From positions 19,884,822-19,948,821 of the forward strand of contig CAIIXF020000008.1 in the NCBI GenBank assembly GCA_903813345.2: 64,000 nt of DNA, in the 5' to 3' direction. Positions within the stretch are counted from its first letter, which is position 1; each line of letters opens with the position of its first letter. Shown one piece after another: positions 36,401-46,738 of the stretch. The position numbers were made by a program, and so were the translations under genes. The notes beneath the pieces are model-generated. The model was not told where the DNA came from and ran no database searches. It saw only the letters and a list, made by a program, of their open reading frames with translations. This stretch comes from Owenia fusiformis (Eukaryota > Annelida > Polychaeta > Sabellida > Oweniidae).

Positions 36401-39400
36401 GATTACGCTGGTTACAAAAACGAACCGTTTTGGTAACAAAATGTCGGAACGTCGAAGGCACGATTTTTCATTTTTCCTTATTTCACGCGTTGTAAGCAGA
36501 ATCCCCACGACGTTTTTTCTCACAACGTGCATCAGTATCATATGTTTTAGAAAATGTACATGTTTGCGAAAAAATAGCTCAGAGGACAACAGAATCGTCG
36601 ATTTACTTCCTCACTTAAGTTACATAAACGGTTTTTCGAAAAACAGTTAAGATCTGCACATTTAACCCAAACCGTTTAGGTAACTTAAGTGAGGAAGTAA
36701 ATCGATGATTCTGTTGTCCTCTGAGCTATTTTTTCGCAAACATGTACATTTTCTAAAACATATGATACTGATGCACGTTGTGAGAAAAAACGTCGTGGGG
36801 ATTCTGCTTACAACGCGTGAAATAAGGAAAAATGAAAAATCATGCCTTCGACGTTCCGACATTTTAAGTTTCACTTAAGATACATAAACGGTTTTTCGAA
36901 AAACAGTTAAGATCTGCACATTTAACCCAAACCGTTTAGGTAACTTAAGTGAGGAAGTAAATCGACGATTCTGTTGTCTTCTGAACTATTTGTTCGCAAA
37001 TATGTACAATTTCTTAAACATATGATACTGATACACGTTTGTGTTAAAAAATGTCGTGGGAATTCTGCCTAGACTACAACGTGTAAAATAAGGAAACGAG
37101 AAAAATCGTACCTTCCGGATGTTCCGACATTTTGTTACCAAAACGAATCGTTTTGGTAACCCGCGTAATCGAGTGGATCACCAGTGAATCGGTGAATGTG
37201 TTACTATTTTTATTTTATACCATATCTATATATGAAACGCCGTGAAATTGGGTACCAACATTGAATGATCATACTACACACTTAAATACATTCATCTTGA
37301 CCTTCGTCTTCGTATTTAAAAAATCATTAAGCAATGCATTTGCAATGCCAAAAGCAATGCACATCAGCCTAAATTCTTCATATTCAAAATTTCTCTTTCG
37401 AAGCGATTGGTGGCCCTGAGAAGGGCCGGGGGTCTTTTGGTGTTTGTTGCTTATTTCTTTCCTTTCTTGGCAGACTTCTTCGATTTCATTTTCTTTACAT
37501 TCTTTGGCCTTTGTTGTTTTGCTTTCTTTCCTGGCTGTTTCCTTTGCTGTTTGTTAGCTCTCTTTTGCTTCTTTGATACTTTCTTTCCAGATGGTTTCTT
37601 TGGCTTTTTTGGTGATTTTGGTTTTACTGTTTTCTTGGATTTCTTAGATTTCTTTATCTTTGTTGGCTTCTTCGGGGTACTGCCAACCATTCGGAATGAC
37701 CCAGAAGCGCCGACACCTTTAGAGTGCTTAAGCGTGCCTTTCTTGATCCCCTCTCGGAGAGCAATCTTCAGACGAGAATTCACAGCAGTATCTGGTCCAA
37801 GACCGGTGTAGTTCGCCATAATGTACTTGGAAATTGCTTGTCGGGATGAACCACCTCGATCGTGGAGGCTGGTCACAGCGGCTGCAATCATTTCTGAGTA
37901 CTTGGGATGAGCAGCAACCTTCTTAGGGGACTTTCTCTTCGGCGATCCAGGCATTTTGTATTCTTGACTTCCTCACGATGTTTACTGATTGAGAGTTGTG
38001 TGTGCTTTGAGTGAGAAGTGCACATGTTTTTATTTATACTCAACTCGCGGACGTAATAGAACGTAAGTTAATAAAACACGTGCCGCTTCTTTAAAATGTC
38101 TCAAATTTGAGAAGTTGTGTTTGTGCCTCTTATTTATTTCGGTATTGCCAATAAGTTCGAAAATAAAATACGAAATTACCATATTCTGCTCAAATATGAA
38201 GTCCTGACGTATAAAATCCAGCATTTTTCTAAAATCCGCAAGGTTTGACAACGTTAGGTTTTTTCGAATACAAAAATATTCGGAGCAAGAAAAGACTGAT
38301 TTAAGGAATATCATCACTATACAGTTACACCAATACATTAGTACATCAGGTTCCACCAAAATGTGAAGTAGGGGATCGAATATGAGGCGAATGGAGTTTG
38401 GGTCTATATTGTACTATTATTATTTGACCTTTTCAAATTGTAGATATGGTAATCATAGTAACATGTTTATGTGGTAACCATGGTGAATGAATATTTTATT
38501 TTACTAAATTATGTAACCGTAGACAGTTAAGTTGATGGAATTTATAGTTAATAAAGTTACAAACTACAATCATGGTAATGTTAAATTGATGGGATATGGT
38601 AAACATGTTTATAATGGAAATATTAAATTGATAGAAATTATATGGTCAACATGATTTGGCTGCAATGGAAATGTTAAATGGGTGGAAATTATGTTTAATA
38701 CGGTTACAATGGTGTGTTAAATTGGTGGAAATTATGGTTGATATGATTTCAGTGGTATTTTTTTTTTGATGGAAATTATGGTAAAGATGATTACAATGGT
38801 ATTGTTAAATTGGTAGCTTACATTGTTACAATGGCTGTGTTATTGCTAGAAGATACGGTACTGATGACATGGTATATCATACTATACCTTGCCATGTTAA
38901 TGTGCTCAATGCGAACCAGAAGCTATTCCTTGCGTTAAAGTACTTCTTGCATTCCTCGCCGAACCCCTCATCCAAAGATCGCCCCTTCCACTCATATGGG
39001 CTCAGTCTTCCAACTCCATAGAGCACCAGGCCCGTTAAGACGAAGGAGAGGACGATCAACAGCCAGGTTCCGTAAGTGAACGGCAGTAGGAGACGGAAAA
39101 CACGTTTGGCGTAGATATTATACTTGTAGCCCTGCTCCTTCTTCAGTAGGATGGTAGGACCTGTTGTCATTATTGGCCGTGTGAAATCAACGACAGCAAG
39201 ACGCTCAGGGGTGACTGTTAAACCGGCTGCTGCGATATCTGCCTCCTGTAGAAAGAAAATGTATGTACATATCATCATCATTGGCTGATCGGGGGCACAG
39301 ACTTTTTTCAAAATTTTTGTCGGGAGTTTTATGAAAAATGGGCTCGTTTTTATTTTAGAAAACTGGCCTTTCTTAGAAATTGGACTCAGTCTGACAAAAA

Positions 39401-42400
39401 TGCAAATGATTGTGCTCTCTTCAAAATTGCAGATTAACCCCTGCGGTGTATACACTATACAATTGTTTCAATAGAGGGTTTTCCATATAGCTTTGAAATC
39501 TCGTTTAAGCCTAGTTTTTGATGAGATTTTAGTGATCTGCATTTTTAACCACTAAAGACTAAAATTTTCTTCAATTTGACGGCATATTGTTGACGGCATG
39601 AACGGCATGTTTGAATTCTGTGTGTAATTTTCTATCAAAACAATTTTAATAGACTAGGTGCGAGTAGAAATAATCTTGATCTACTTCATTAAATATTCAA
39701 AATTCACTAAAAGTGATGTCATATTTGAAATCTGCTTGTAAAAGTACAACTAGAAATATGGTTTCGAAAATTGTTTATCAACTTTGAAAATTTAATTTTT
39801 TGGAAAATGTGACTTCCTGTTCGGGTTGATTCCCCATAGACCACATGTTACAAAATCACAAAAAGTGAAATATCTTTTCTTGTATTGGATAGATAACATT
39901 TTCTTTTACTGGACGTATTTCCATTTGCATAACTATTAGATACATAAGGGTTATATGAAAATTTAACCATTAAAACAGATGTGATTTAAGTTAAAGGGAA
40001 CTTTCTCCTATACCCGCCATGCTATCTGACCCGAACGAGCCACCTGGTGGTGAATCTGGTAACTACCTACTCGCATCTGCATTATTTGCACTGTTATTTA
40101 CCTTTATTCAAATTCTAGACATTTCCAAGTTTTCTAAAAATGGTCGGGCTAAATCTCCATTGACACAATGTTGAAAAACCTTTAAAGGTTCATTTACTCA
40201 TATAAGGACATGAAGGATCACAATTTTAATGTGAAATCATAGTTAAGTTGATCCAAATGGAATTACTTGTTAAATCAAGAAATTAAATGACTCTTGCTAT
40301 TAAGTTGCCATGTTATTTAGCCCTACCAATACCCATGATGCCATCTCAGTTTTTTCCATTTATATAGAAAAGGGTCAATTAAGGACCAATGATACACTGT
40401 CCGGATTATGTTCCATACTTGGTAAAAGTGATGATATATACCCGGGGATATACATTTGTTGTACGCATCGTCATCGATCTGAGTTTAACATTGAACGAGA
40501 AGTGCCTCCAAAATGTTGATCCAGATAAACCCGATGACTTGTTGAATCATTTAACAACTCACCTTACGCTGAAGTTCTCCAATCATCCCTTTCCATGTTC
40601 CATTGTCACTAGACCCATATTGCCCATCCTCCACTGTATTTAACGTGTAGTCAAAGTCTCCCTTCTCCGCCAGTCTGTCCAAAAGGTCCTTTATGAACCC
40701 CCTATACATCTGGTTACCCTGCATTGATGGGTAGTACCTGGGTCTCTCTTCTAAGTAAGGAGGATGCTAGGGAGGAAAATAAGATATTGACACATAATTT
40801 ATTGACTACTGATTTTCTTAAATCTGGTTTCTACGCTACAAATTGAATAATTAGTCACAGAGAGACTTACCAATATTGTCGTTACTTTGAATGACGATTT
40901 ACTTGAAGACGTTGTTGTGGGTCTAGTTACCTAAAATGTAAAACCATGACGACAATCAAGTGTGTTCACGAGATGTACGAAAAGTGAATTTTTACATTGA
41001 AGTAACCCTAACCAGGCACTTGGGGCGTAGGATGTGTAAGATAACCAAATCTAAGATAAATATTTGGTACTCCAGCGATTCCTTCTTTGATAAACGTCTT
41101 CAACTTGTATACATGAGATATGTAAAACGGATATTTCACAGCCATAATGTTCTGAAGGGAATAAATACATTTACAATACAATACGATACCGTACGATACG
41201 ATCCATACATACAATACGATACAATACAATGATATGGTACGTATCAGTACTGAGAAGACTGGGCATGTACAGCTGCATTTTACAAACGCTGCATTGCACT
41301 TATTCCTCATGGCACATCATAATATTGCAATATTTCTGAACCTTGACATTTTGAAGACGTTAATGAGCCCTTAAAACCTGACATGATTTTATAGCACAAA
41401 ACAGCTACTTTATGAAGAAACATTGCTTTTATTAAAGAAAACTTTATGAACATATGTATTTGTGATGTATATGATTATCAGAATTGAATTTGGAGTTGAA
41501 AACTAATGGTGAGAATATAGCTTGCGAGGGAGTTTTTCACGGTATGATGTTGTTTATGAAAATACTTTTACATACATGTTGCGCGTATGGCAGGAATGAT
41601 GAGAAGACGTGATAAAACTGTCAGAAGCAATTTGGGGTTAGGCTGGATCTAAAATCCCAGTGGAAATACTTGTACCCGAGGTGCTACTCTACGGGATATT
41701 TCACATTAAATGGAAGGGAATCCAAAAAATAACGTCAAATTTAAATGTATTAAAACTACATCGACATAAAATAAAAAGTACAAATATAGTAGTAGAAATG
41801 CTCGGGCAAAAACGAAAAACAACTGTAACATTTTCTTACATCCTATACTGCCGTCCGTGGTCTCTACAGCCAATGTTTATGTAACAAAATTGCACATTGG
41901 TAGCCGTAAGATATAGAAGAAACACATGTTCAAGTAAGTTCAGGTACTATATAGGTTTGCCAGGTGTGACGTGTGAGGTTATAACTCTGCAAGGGAAGTT
42001 CGGTCAAATGTCAACATTCAGATAGGAGAACATGGAGCTCAAATTAATCTTCCGAGCTACACCCAAAAACATATTTTTGTTTTGGCAACTAATATAAACC
42101 AAACTGATGAGTTGCGCGATACAGCTATTTGGCCGAAAGAAAGCCGTACTTTAATGTTTTGATGTTTTTTCTCTCCGATGAAACAGTTTTAAGAATAAAA
42201 ACCAATGCCAAAAGTATTTGTTGACTCAAATGCTGTCAGAATGGAAATTTTAAAGAGTAAGGATCAGAGATGAACACGTTTATATGAGCAATATGAAGAA
42301 TGTGATTTTTCTGTTTTCTAACAAGCAATATTCTTTTTACGATGCAAAATAGGCCTAGGGATATTGAAGCTATTCGGAATCTGAAAGTGAGCTTCAGGGA

Positions 42401-42998
42401 AAGACACAAAAAGTCAAGATAGACAATTTCGTCACAATTCTAGGTGCTACCTAGTAACAGAGTAAATAATTTGTAAGGATGTCCAAAATACTTTTCTTAG
42501 ACTATTTGCCCACAGATGACCAATTTGATATATATCATGGCAAGTTGAACAATTGATTATCATGATTTACCATTTGTCGCACATCATTGTGATATATCAT
42601 CTGTAAGCATAATTTGAAATATCATAAAAAGAGTTTGCATTAAACAAGGTGTATTCGTATCATGAATTTTCAAGATGAGGTTTTCATAATTGCAATTTCT
42701 AATGAAATATCTGAGAACATGTTCGCTAGCCCTACTTCTCATGGATTCTTTGATGAACTATGATGAAATATGATATGAATAGCTGTATAGAAATATCCAG
42801 TTAACAGAAATGCTTATTATACGAAACATACATGGTCCCGACCGTATTAAATTTAACAATAATTTTCAATCCTTTTTTATTCTTACAGGACTATAAACCG
42901 TACTTTAGAAAAAACTAGAAAATACTCCTTACCTGAGCATGAACACACGCTAAAATGATTACAAAAGATCCCAATGCGCTTAACATTTTCAATTCCAT
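33449..42998 (-). CDS. Ionotropic glutamate receptor lacking the amino-terminal domain, 486 aa
   Basis: A ligand-gated cation channel subunit of the plasma membrane. Six exons (42998-42933, 40930-40871, 40766-40563, 39245-38888, 34652-34418, 33986-33449) join with GT-AG borders and unbroken frame. Order: signal peptide (MELKMLSALGSFVIILACVH), S1 binding lobe ([49 protein letters not shown] with the ligand-binding Arg), M1 (LLIVLSFVLTGLVLYGV then SPYEW), pore loop (SFWFALSTLTWQGG), M3 (GTWWAFTLFILIGYTASLTR), S2 (GTIEYGSTSAFFRDSP; AFIVDASIAEYE), M4 (AFAFIVLAVGLVAGLLCCVG) and a short tail. The ~400-residue amino-terminal domain is absent: exon 1 joins directly to S1. Two odd points: SYTANLAAF of M3 is GYTASLTRQF, and the usual S2 Glu is Asp (as in NMDA and delta receptors). 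Ligand and subfamily cannot be decided. The fourth intron contains a histone H1 gene. Confidence 0.9.
34930..35585. repeat. Dispersed repeat, two tandem ~290-bp copies with a (GGACAGAC) tract
   Basis: Copies at about 34948-35205 and 35250-35540 share GATTTTTTGTAACAAAA, TGGCTTTTTACAATGCAGGA and TATTGATGTTGAACAAAAAT. They end in GACAGACAGACGGACGGACA (35553-35585). This is the same family as 11928-12265, here in the receptor's fourth intron. Confidence 0.8.
35622..36130. repeat. A-rich tract and short palindromes
   Basis: GGATTGTCCGTTTATCCCAT occurs twice (35628 and 35851). Between and after lies A-rich sequence that makes spurious lysine-rich frames. At 36046-36135, CCATCGAATATCACTT repeats and then inverts (AAGTGATATTCGATGG). 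Confidence 0.7.
36385..37190. repeat. Triple inverted/direct repeat (fold-back element) in receptor intron
   Basis: A ~230-bp module occurs three times: once forward (36430-36650), then twice in reverse (36662-36880 and 36905-37135). Each has CATATGATACTGATGCACGT-like and GTAACTTAAGTGAGGAAGTA words. Outer ends GGTGATCCACTCGATTACGC (36391) and GTAATCGAGTGGATCACC (about 37165) are inverses. The similar frames read here on both strands are by-products of the repeat. Confidence 0.8.
37393..37398 (-). promoter_or_regulatory. Histone downstream element (AAAGAG)
   Basis: GAAAGAG follows the histone stem-loop by about 13 nt on the minus strand, the place where U7 snRNA pairs during histone mRNA 3' processing. 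Confidence 0.75.
37412..37427 (-). terminator. Histone mRNA 3' stem-loop
   Basis: On the minus strand, GGCCCTTCTCAGGGCC followed by ACCA matches the replication-dependent histone stem-loop (six-base stem, four-base loop), about 24 nt after the H1 stop. It binds SLBP and replaces polyadenylation. Confidence 0.95.
37451..37954 (-). CDS. H1: Histone H1 (linker histone), 167 aa, intronless
   Basis: H1 binds nucleosomal linker DNA and compacts chromatin. A short basic head with SPKRKSPKK leads into the winged-helix globular domain at about residues 15-90 (HPKYSEMIAAAVTSLHDRGG, SSRQAISKYIMANY, SRLKIALREGIKKGTLKHSK, GSFRMVG). A tail of about 77 residues of Lys/Pro/Ser follows (KPKSPKKPKKPSGKK). The ATG at 37952-37954 opens the only sensible frame. 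A TATA box lies ~80 bp upstream, and a histone stem-loop and downstream element follow, so it is a replication-dependent S-phase gene. It lies inside the fourth intron of the glutamate receptor, in the same orientation. No core histone gene is next to it. Confidence 0.97.
   Translation of the reverse strand: MPGSPKRKSPKKVAAHPKYSEMIAAAVTSLHDRGGSSRQAISKYIMANYTGLGPDTAVNSRLKIALREGIKKGTLKHSKGVGASGSFRMVGSTPKKPTKIKKSKKSKKTVKPKSPKKPKKPSGKKVSKKQKRANKQQRKQPGKKAKQQRPKNVKKMKSKKSAKKGKK
38031..38038 (-). promoter_or_regulatory. TATA box of histone H1
   Basis: TATAAATA on the minus strand lies 77-84 bp upstream of the H1 ATG, a distance that fits a short 5' leader. Confidence 0.7.
38440..38850. repeat. Imperfect minisatellite, about 55-60-bp period
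   Basis: Words such as GTTAAATTGGTGGAAATTAT and GGTTACAATGG recur five or six times with drift. The tract lies in the receptor's fourth intron, next to the donor at 38887. Confidence 0.7.
39500..40100. repeat. Diverged dispersed repeat, inverted copy at 43750-44170
   Basis: GAAATATCTTTTCTTGT, CACCTGGTGGTGA and AACTACCTACTCGCATCTG here have inverse partners AAGAAAAGATATTTCA, TCACCACCAGGTGG and CAGATGCGAATAGGTAGTT at 43755-43985. Both lie in or beside the receptor gene. Confidence 0.65.
41160..41235. repeat. Degenerate ATACG/ATACA microsatellite
   Basis: A run of ACAATACGATACCGTACGAT-type five-base steps in the receptor's first intron. Confidence 0.8.
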
Positions 42999-43749
42999 TA
43001 TAGTTCAGATCAAATCAGTCTTTCCTATCTATCCGCACTAAACTGCTTCAGCCGACCGATCTGAAAATTCGAGGGTGTGAGCTGTTGTGGCTGATCGGGT
43101 TTCAGCAGTATACACGAATACCCTCGAGCTTACAGCTACACACGTTTAGTTCCAATGCCAAAAGCATCTACTAATGCTAGGACTGGGCTATACCTTTTTA
43201 TATACTAAATACTACAGTATATCTACATACTGTAATAAAACTTAAGATCTTCAAACAATACTGATTGCATTAAACTCTGCCCTGCCTCCATTTTCCACAC
43301 CTTTTGTAGGTGAGTATGTCTTACATGTAAGTTTGTGTAGGGGGTTCACAAGCACTAAGTTGAGGCTTGACTATTTAAGAATATCAGATGTACTGTTTCC
43401 ACAGCTGGATGGAAAAATAGATAAAGCAAGTAAGAAAACCTGTGGGAAACTTGAACCAAATTTTATTTTGCAACTACACGTATATCCTCTACAAGCCCAT
43501 AGCCCGGGAAGGGGTTCAAAATCAAGCGGTTTTTATACCATTTTGAGAACACCCCCTGGAATTTTGTAAAAACTGAACCCCCTTGTCAATGGTTGGCTAC
43601 GGGCCTGCTTCAAAGGTGTACACATGACAAGACCTGCTCTATTTAAAGGCTGTCTCGTCCTTGTATACTCAACCATGAAAGCAAATATGGAGCCGCACAA
43701 TGCAATACAATAATATCATGTCACCGGGGCTTCTAGCTTCAATACCAAT

Positions 43750-44170
43750 AAAATTACCCAGATGCGAATAGGTAGTTCCCAGTATCACCACCAGGTGGCT
43801 GATTCGGGTTAATTGATATGGCAGATATATAAGAAAGTTCCCTTAAACATGAATATTATCAGTTTTAGTGGATCAATTTTCATATAATTCTTATGTGTCT
43901 GATAGTTATACAAACGAAAATATGTCCAGTAAAAGAAATCATTATCTGCCCAACACAAGAAAAGATATTTCACTTTTTGCGATTTTTTAACATGGGGTCT
44001 ATGGGGAATTTCCCCGACCTAGAAGTCATATTTTCAAAGAAAATTGAATTTTCAAAGTTTCTAATAGTTTTTTAAACCACACTTTTAGATGCAATTTTAC
44101 ATGAAGAGACTTCAAATATGACATCCTTTTACTACATATTTAATGTTCAGTAAATGTCGTTTTAATTAAT
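43750..44170. repeat. Diverged dispersed repeat, inverse of 39500-40100
   Basis: Partner of the repeat at 39500-40100 in the opposite orientation, upstream of the receptor start. It shares the CACCACCAGGTGG and GAAAAGATATTTCACTTTTT words. Confidence 0.65.
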
Positions 44171-45351
44171 TCTTTTTGTGTACACTGTAGATGTAGATGG
44201 TTCAAAAAAAGGTCAGGCAAAAATAGAAGTAGTTGACATAACAACCTGTATATTTGTTGGCAGAATATAATGACATAAATTTTTTTTATTACTTCACGTC
44301 CGTACATAATAGAAAAAAATCACCATTATCAGTGCAAATAGGGCCAATAAATGTATAGCCTTGACCTAAGAGAGTGTTACCTGGAAGATTAAGAGACTAA
44401 GATTATGTCTAGATTAAAATCTTCGTATCCTCATATCCTCAGTTGAAAGGAGTATAACAATCTAAAAGTGGAAAATCCTCATTCTCAAACTGAAGGAATT
44501 GATTCTCGTTTGTCATATAATTGAAAATGTATGCTATGTATATCTTGTTCATTATCAATCAAATGGTCAAAAATCATTTCAACACTGTATTCAAATCAAG
44601 AAACGCGTATACCGCTACCAGTATAACTATGCTGCATGTTAAATCCCTATCTAGGCCCATTAAGCTGTCAACGCAAACATTAATGTGGTCTCATATTCCA
44701 GCAAGTTGCTGAAGTTGCTTCTCAAAGCAGAATTAGGGTTTTGGTAGAACTCAGATCTGTGTTACTGTACACAGGGAAATATATTTCATTTCTCATCTTT
44801 TAGGTTTTTGAGATAATCATGTTATTTATCTTATTTCCCTTAGTCTTTTGACAAATTATAAATAAATAGAATGCATACTGTTAAAAAATCATTGTTAGAT
44901 TATTTAAAAGGATGAGATTTTGTTGATTAATTTCTGAAAGATTAAGCTAATATAAAGAGTTTACAGTAATAGAAGAAACCAAACTGCTTTTAAGAGAATA
45001 CGTTACACTTTACATTTTAAATGTAGCAAACTTTATCATTTAATAGTACTATTTATCGAATCCATCTAAAGCCTTGGATCTATCAGTAATTTTAATGTAG
45101 AGTACTGTGAAAGAATGCTGCTATCTCAAATATTTCCAACCGTTTTTTTAAATCTATTTTGAGTGACAAATATTTCAGTAGATTGATCTCAGTAGGGGTT
45201 GATTAGAATATACGGGATAGTTATCTTTGCAAACTTTTGTTGTGATCTTTATATCCTTTTCGGTTGCAAATTTTTTGTCATATTTAGACATTTTACAAGT
45301 ACTGTACATAGAGTGTGAGTTTCTGGAGTTTACTGTAGGATCAGTATTATA

Positions 45352-45843
45352 GTACCCCACACAAGTTTTTGATAATAACTTTGACCCATGATTTGAACAT
45401 TCTCCCCTATAAGCCTACTATTTAAATTAAATTTAGCCATATGCTACACATATTGCCATCGTTACATTGTTTCAATGAACATGATGTTAATTGTAGTACA
45501 TTTATGACCGGGACAACTAGATATCAAGGGCAAGTATATTAGCAAAATAAAGCTTTGTTGATAGACAAAGCTTATAGCTGTCTATATACAGACTACCAAT
45601 AGACTATTCAAAAAGACCATAAAGACTTACTTTAACAATTCTTAATTTTGATTTTATGACATCAAATTTGTTAAAAAGGATTAATGACATCCTTGGTTCA
45701 GTTGCTTTGAAGTAAAACAAAAATAAAAAATTTCCAATGTGGAAATTGCCTCGAGTTCATGTGTGCTAAATTAATAACAAATAGTAGATCTCGAGTGTTC
45801 AAATCAAGGGTTAAAGTTATTATCGAAAACTTGTGTGGGGTAC
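45352..45843. mobile_element. TIR element with TA duplication, 492 bp
   Basis: GTACCCCACACAAGTTTTTG and its inverse, CGAAAACTTGTGTGGGGTAC, close the two ends. The arms continue with GATAATAACTTTGACCC and GATTTGAACA. TA borders both ends (45350-45351 and 45844-45845), as for Tc1/mariner-type insertion. It is non-coding. Confidence 0.75.
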
Positions 45844-46234
45844 TAGTGACTAGAAAATGTAGCATTATACACAGCTTTACATTCAATTAACACAAGACGT
45901 TTCTATGTTTATCCATTAGACATTTTAACAGTTAAGTATTCATGTTTATGCCTTATTAATGTTAAGTAGCTACACTCTTCCAAGACTCCTACTGCAGAGG
46001 TATCAGATTGCAAACAAACTGGCTTAATCACGGATGATATGGAAATTCTATACGGCTAGTGTAGCGGTATACGCTGCCATAGGAGATTTCTTGATTTGTT
46101 ACCATCATGTATTAACTTCATATTTCTTCAATTACTTCTAAACATTATCATAAAAAGAATGAGAATGAGAATTAACCTCAAGTTGTGCTATCACAGATCA
46201 TAGTATATATAAGTAACATATTTAACATATAATA

Positions 46235-46520
46235 CATAGGCGTAGCCAGGGGGGTGCGATGGGTGCAAACGCACCCCCATAACCATAACCCCCCCCCCCC
46301 CCATAACCAATAAGAATATAACCATGAGAAAGAAGAAGAAAAGAACTTTAAAATGCTTTTCATATGAAGCTTCTAGCTCAATTTTGAAGGAAGTTGCATC
46401 AATTTTTGTAAAATTCAAGATAAATCTTAATTCTTTGGCGTGTTTATGCCACAATCGAACCCCCTGACTGAAAACCGCTCCCCCCTCATCCTGACTGCAT
46501 GAAAGCTGCCTACGCCCATG
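46235..46520. mobile_element. Short hAT-like MITE
   Basis: CATAGGCGTAGCCAG at the left and CTGCCTACGCCCATG at the right are imperfect inverted ends of the GGCGTAGCCAG type, common in hAT MITEs. A run of C (46290-46303) lies inside. I could not confirm an 8-bp duplication. Confidence 0.55.
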
Positions 46521-46738
46521 TAATAATTGTATTTCATTAAATGTAAACTTCGTATAAAAAATATCCGCGTATATGTATATCTAGATAAACAATTCATAGT
46601 TCTTAAAACTATTCTCTATAACAAACAATTCTGCATCCATTTTGTCCGATGACTAAAGGTATAAGCATGTGCTATGGTCCTATTTTCAATGTCAGGGGTT
46701 TCCCCACCAACCCATGTCAGGCACACTGGCCTTTATGT

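Noticed and set aside
36038-36874. 183-, 105- and 70-codon frames with shared segments
   Set aside because: They repeat because the DNA is an inverted repeat; no protein family is recognisable.
37407-37811. Plus-strand Phe-rich 134-codon frame
   Set aside because: It is the antisense of the histone H1 Lys/Pro tail.
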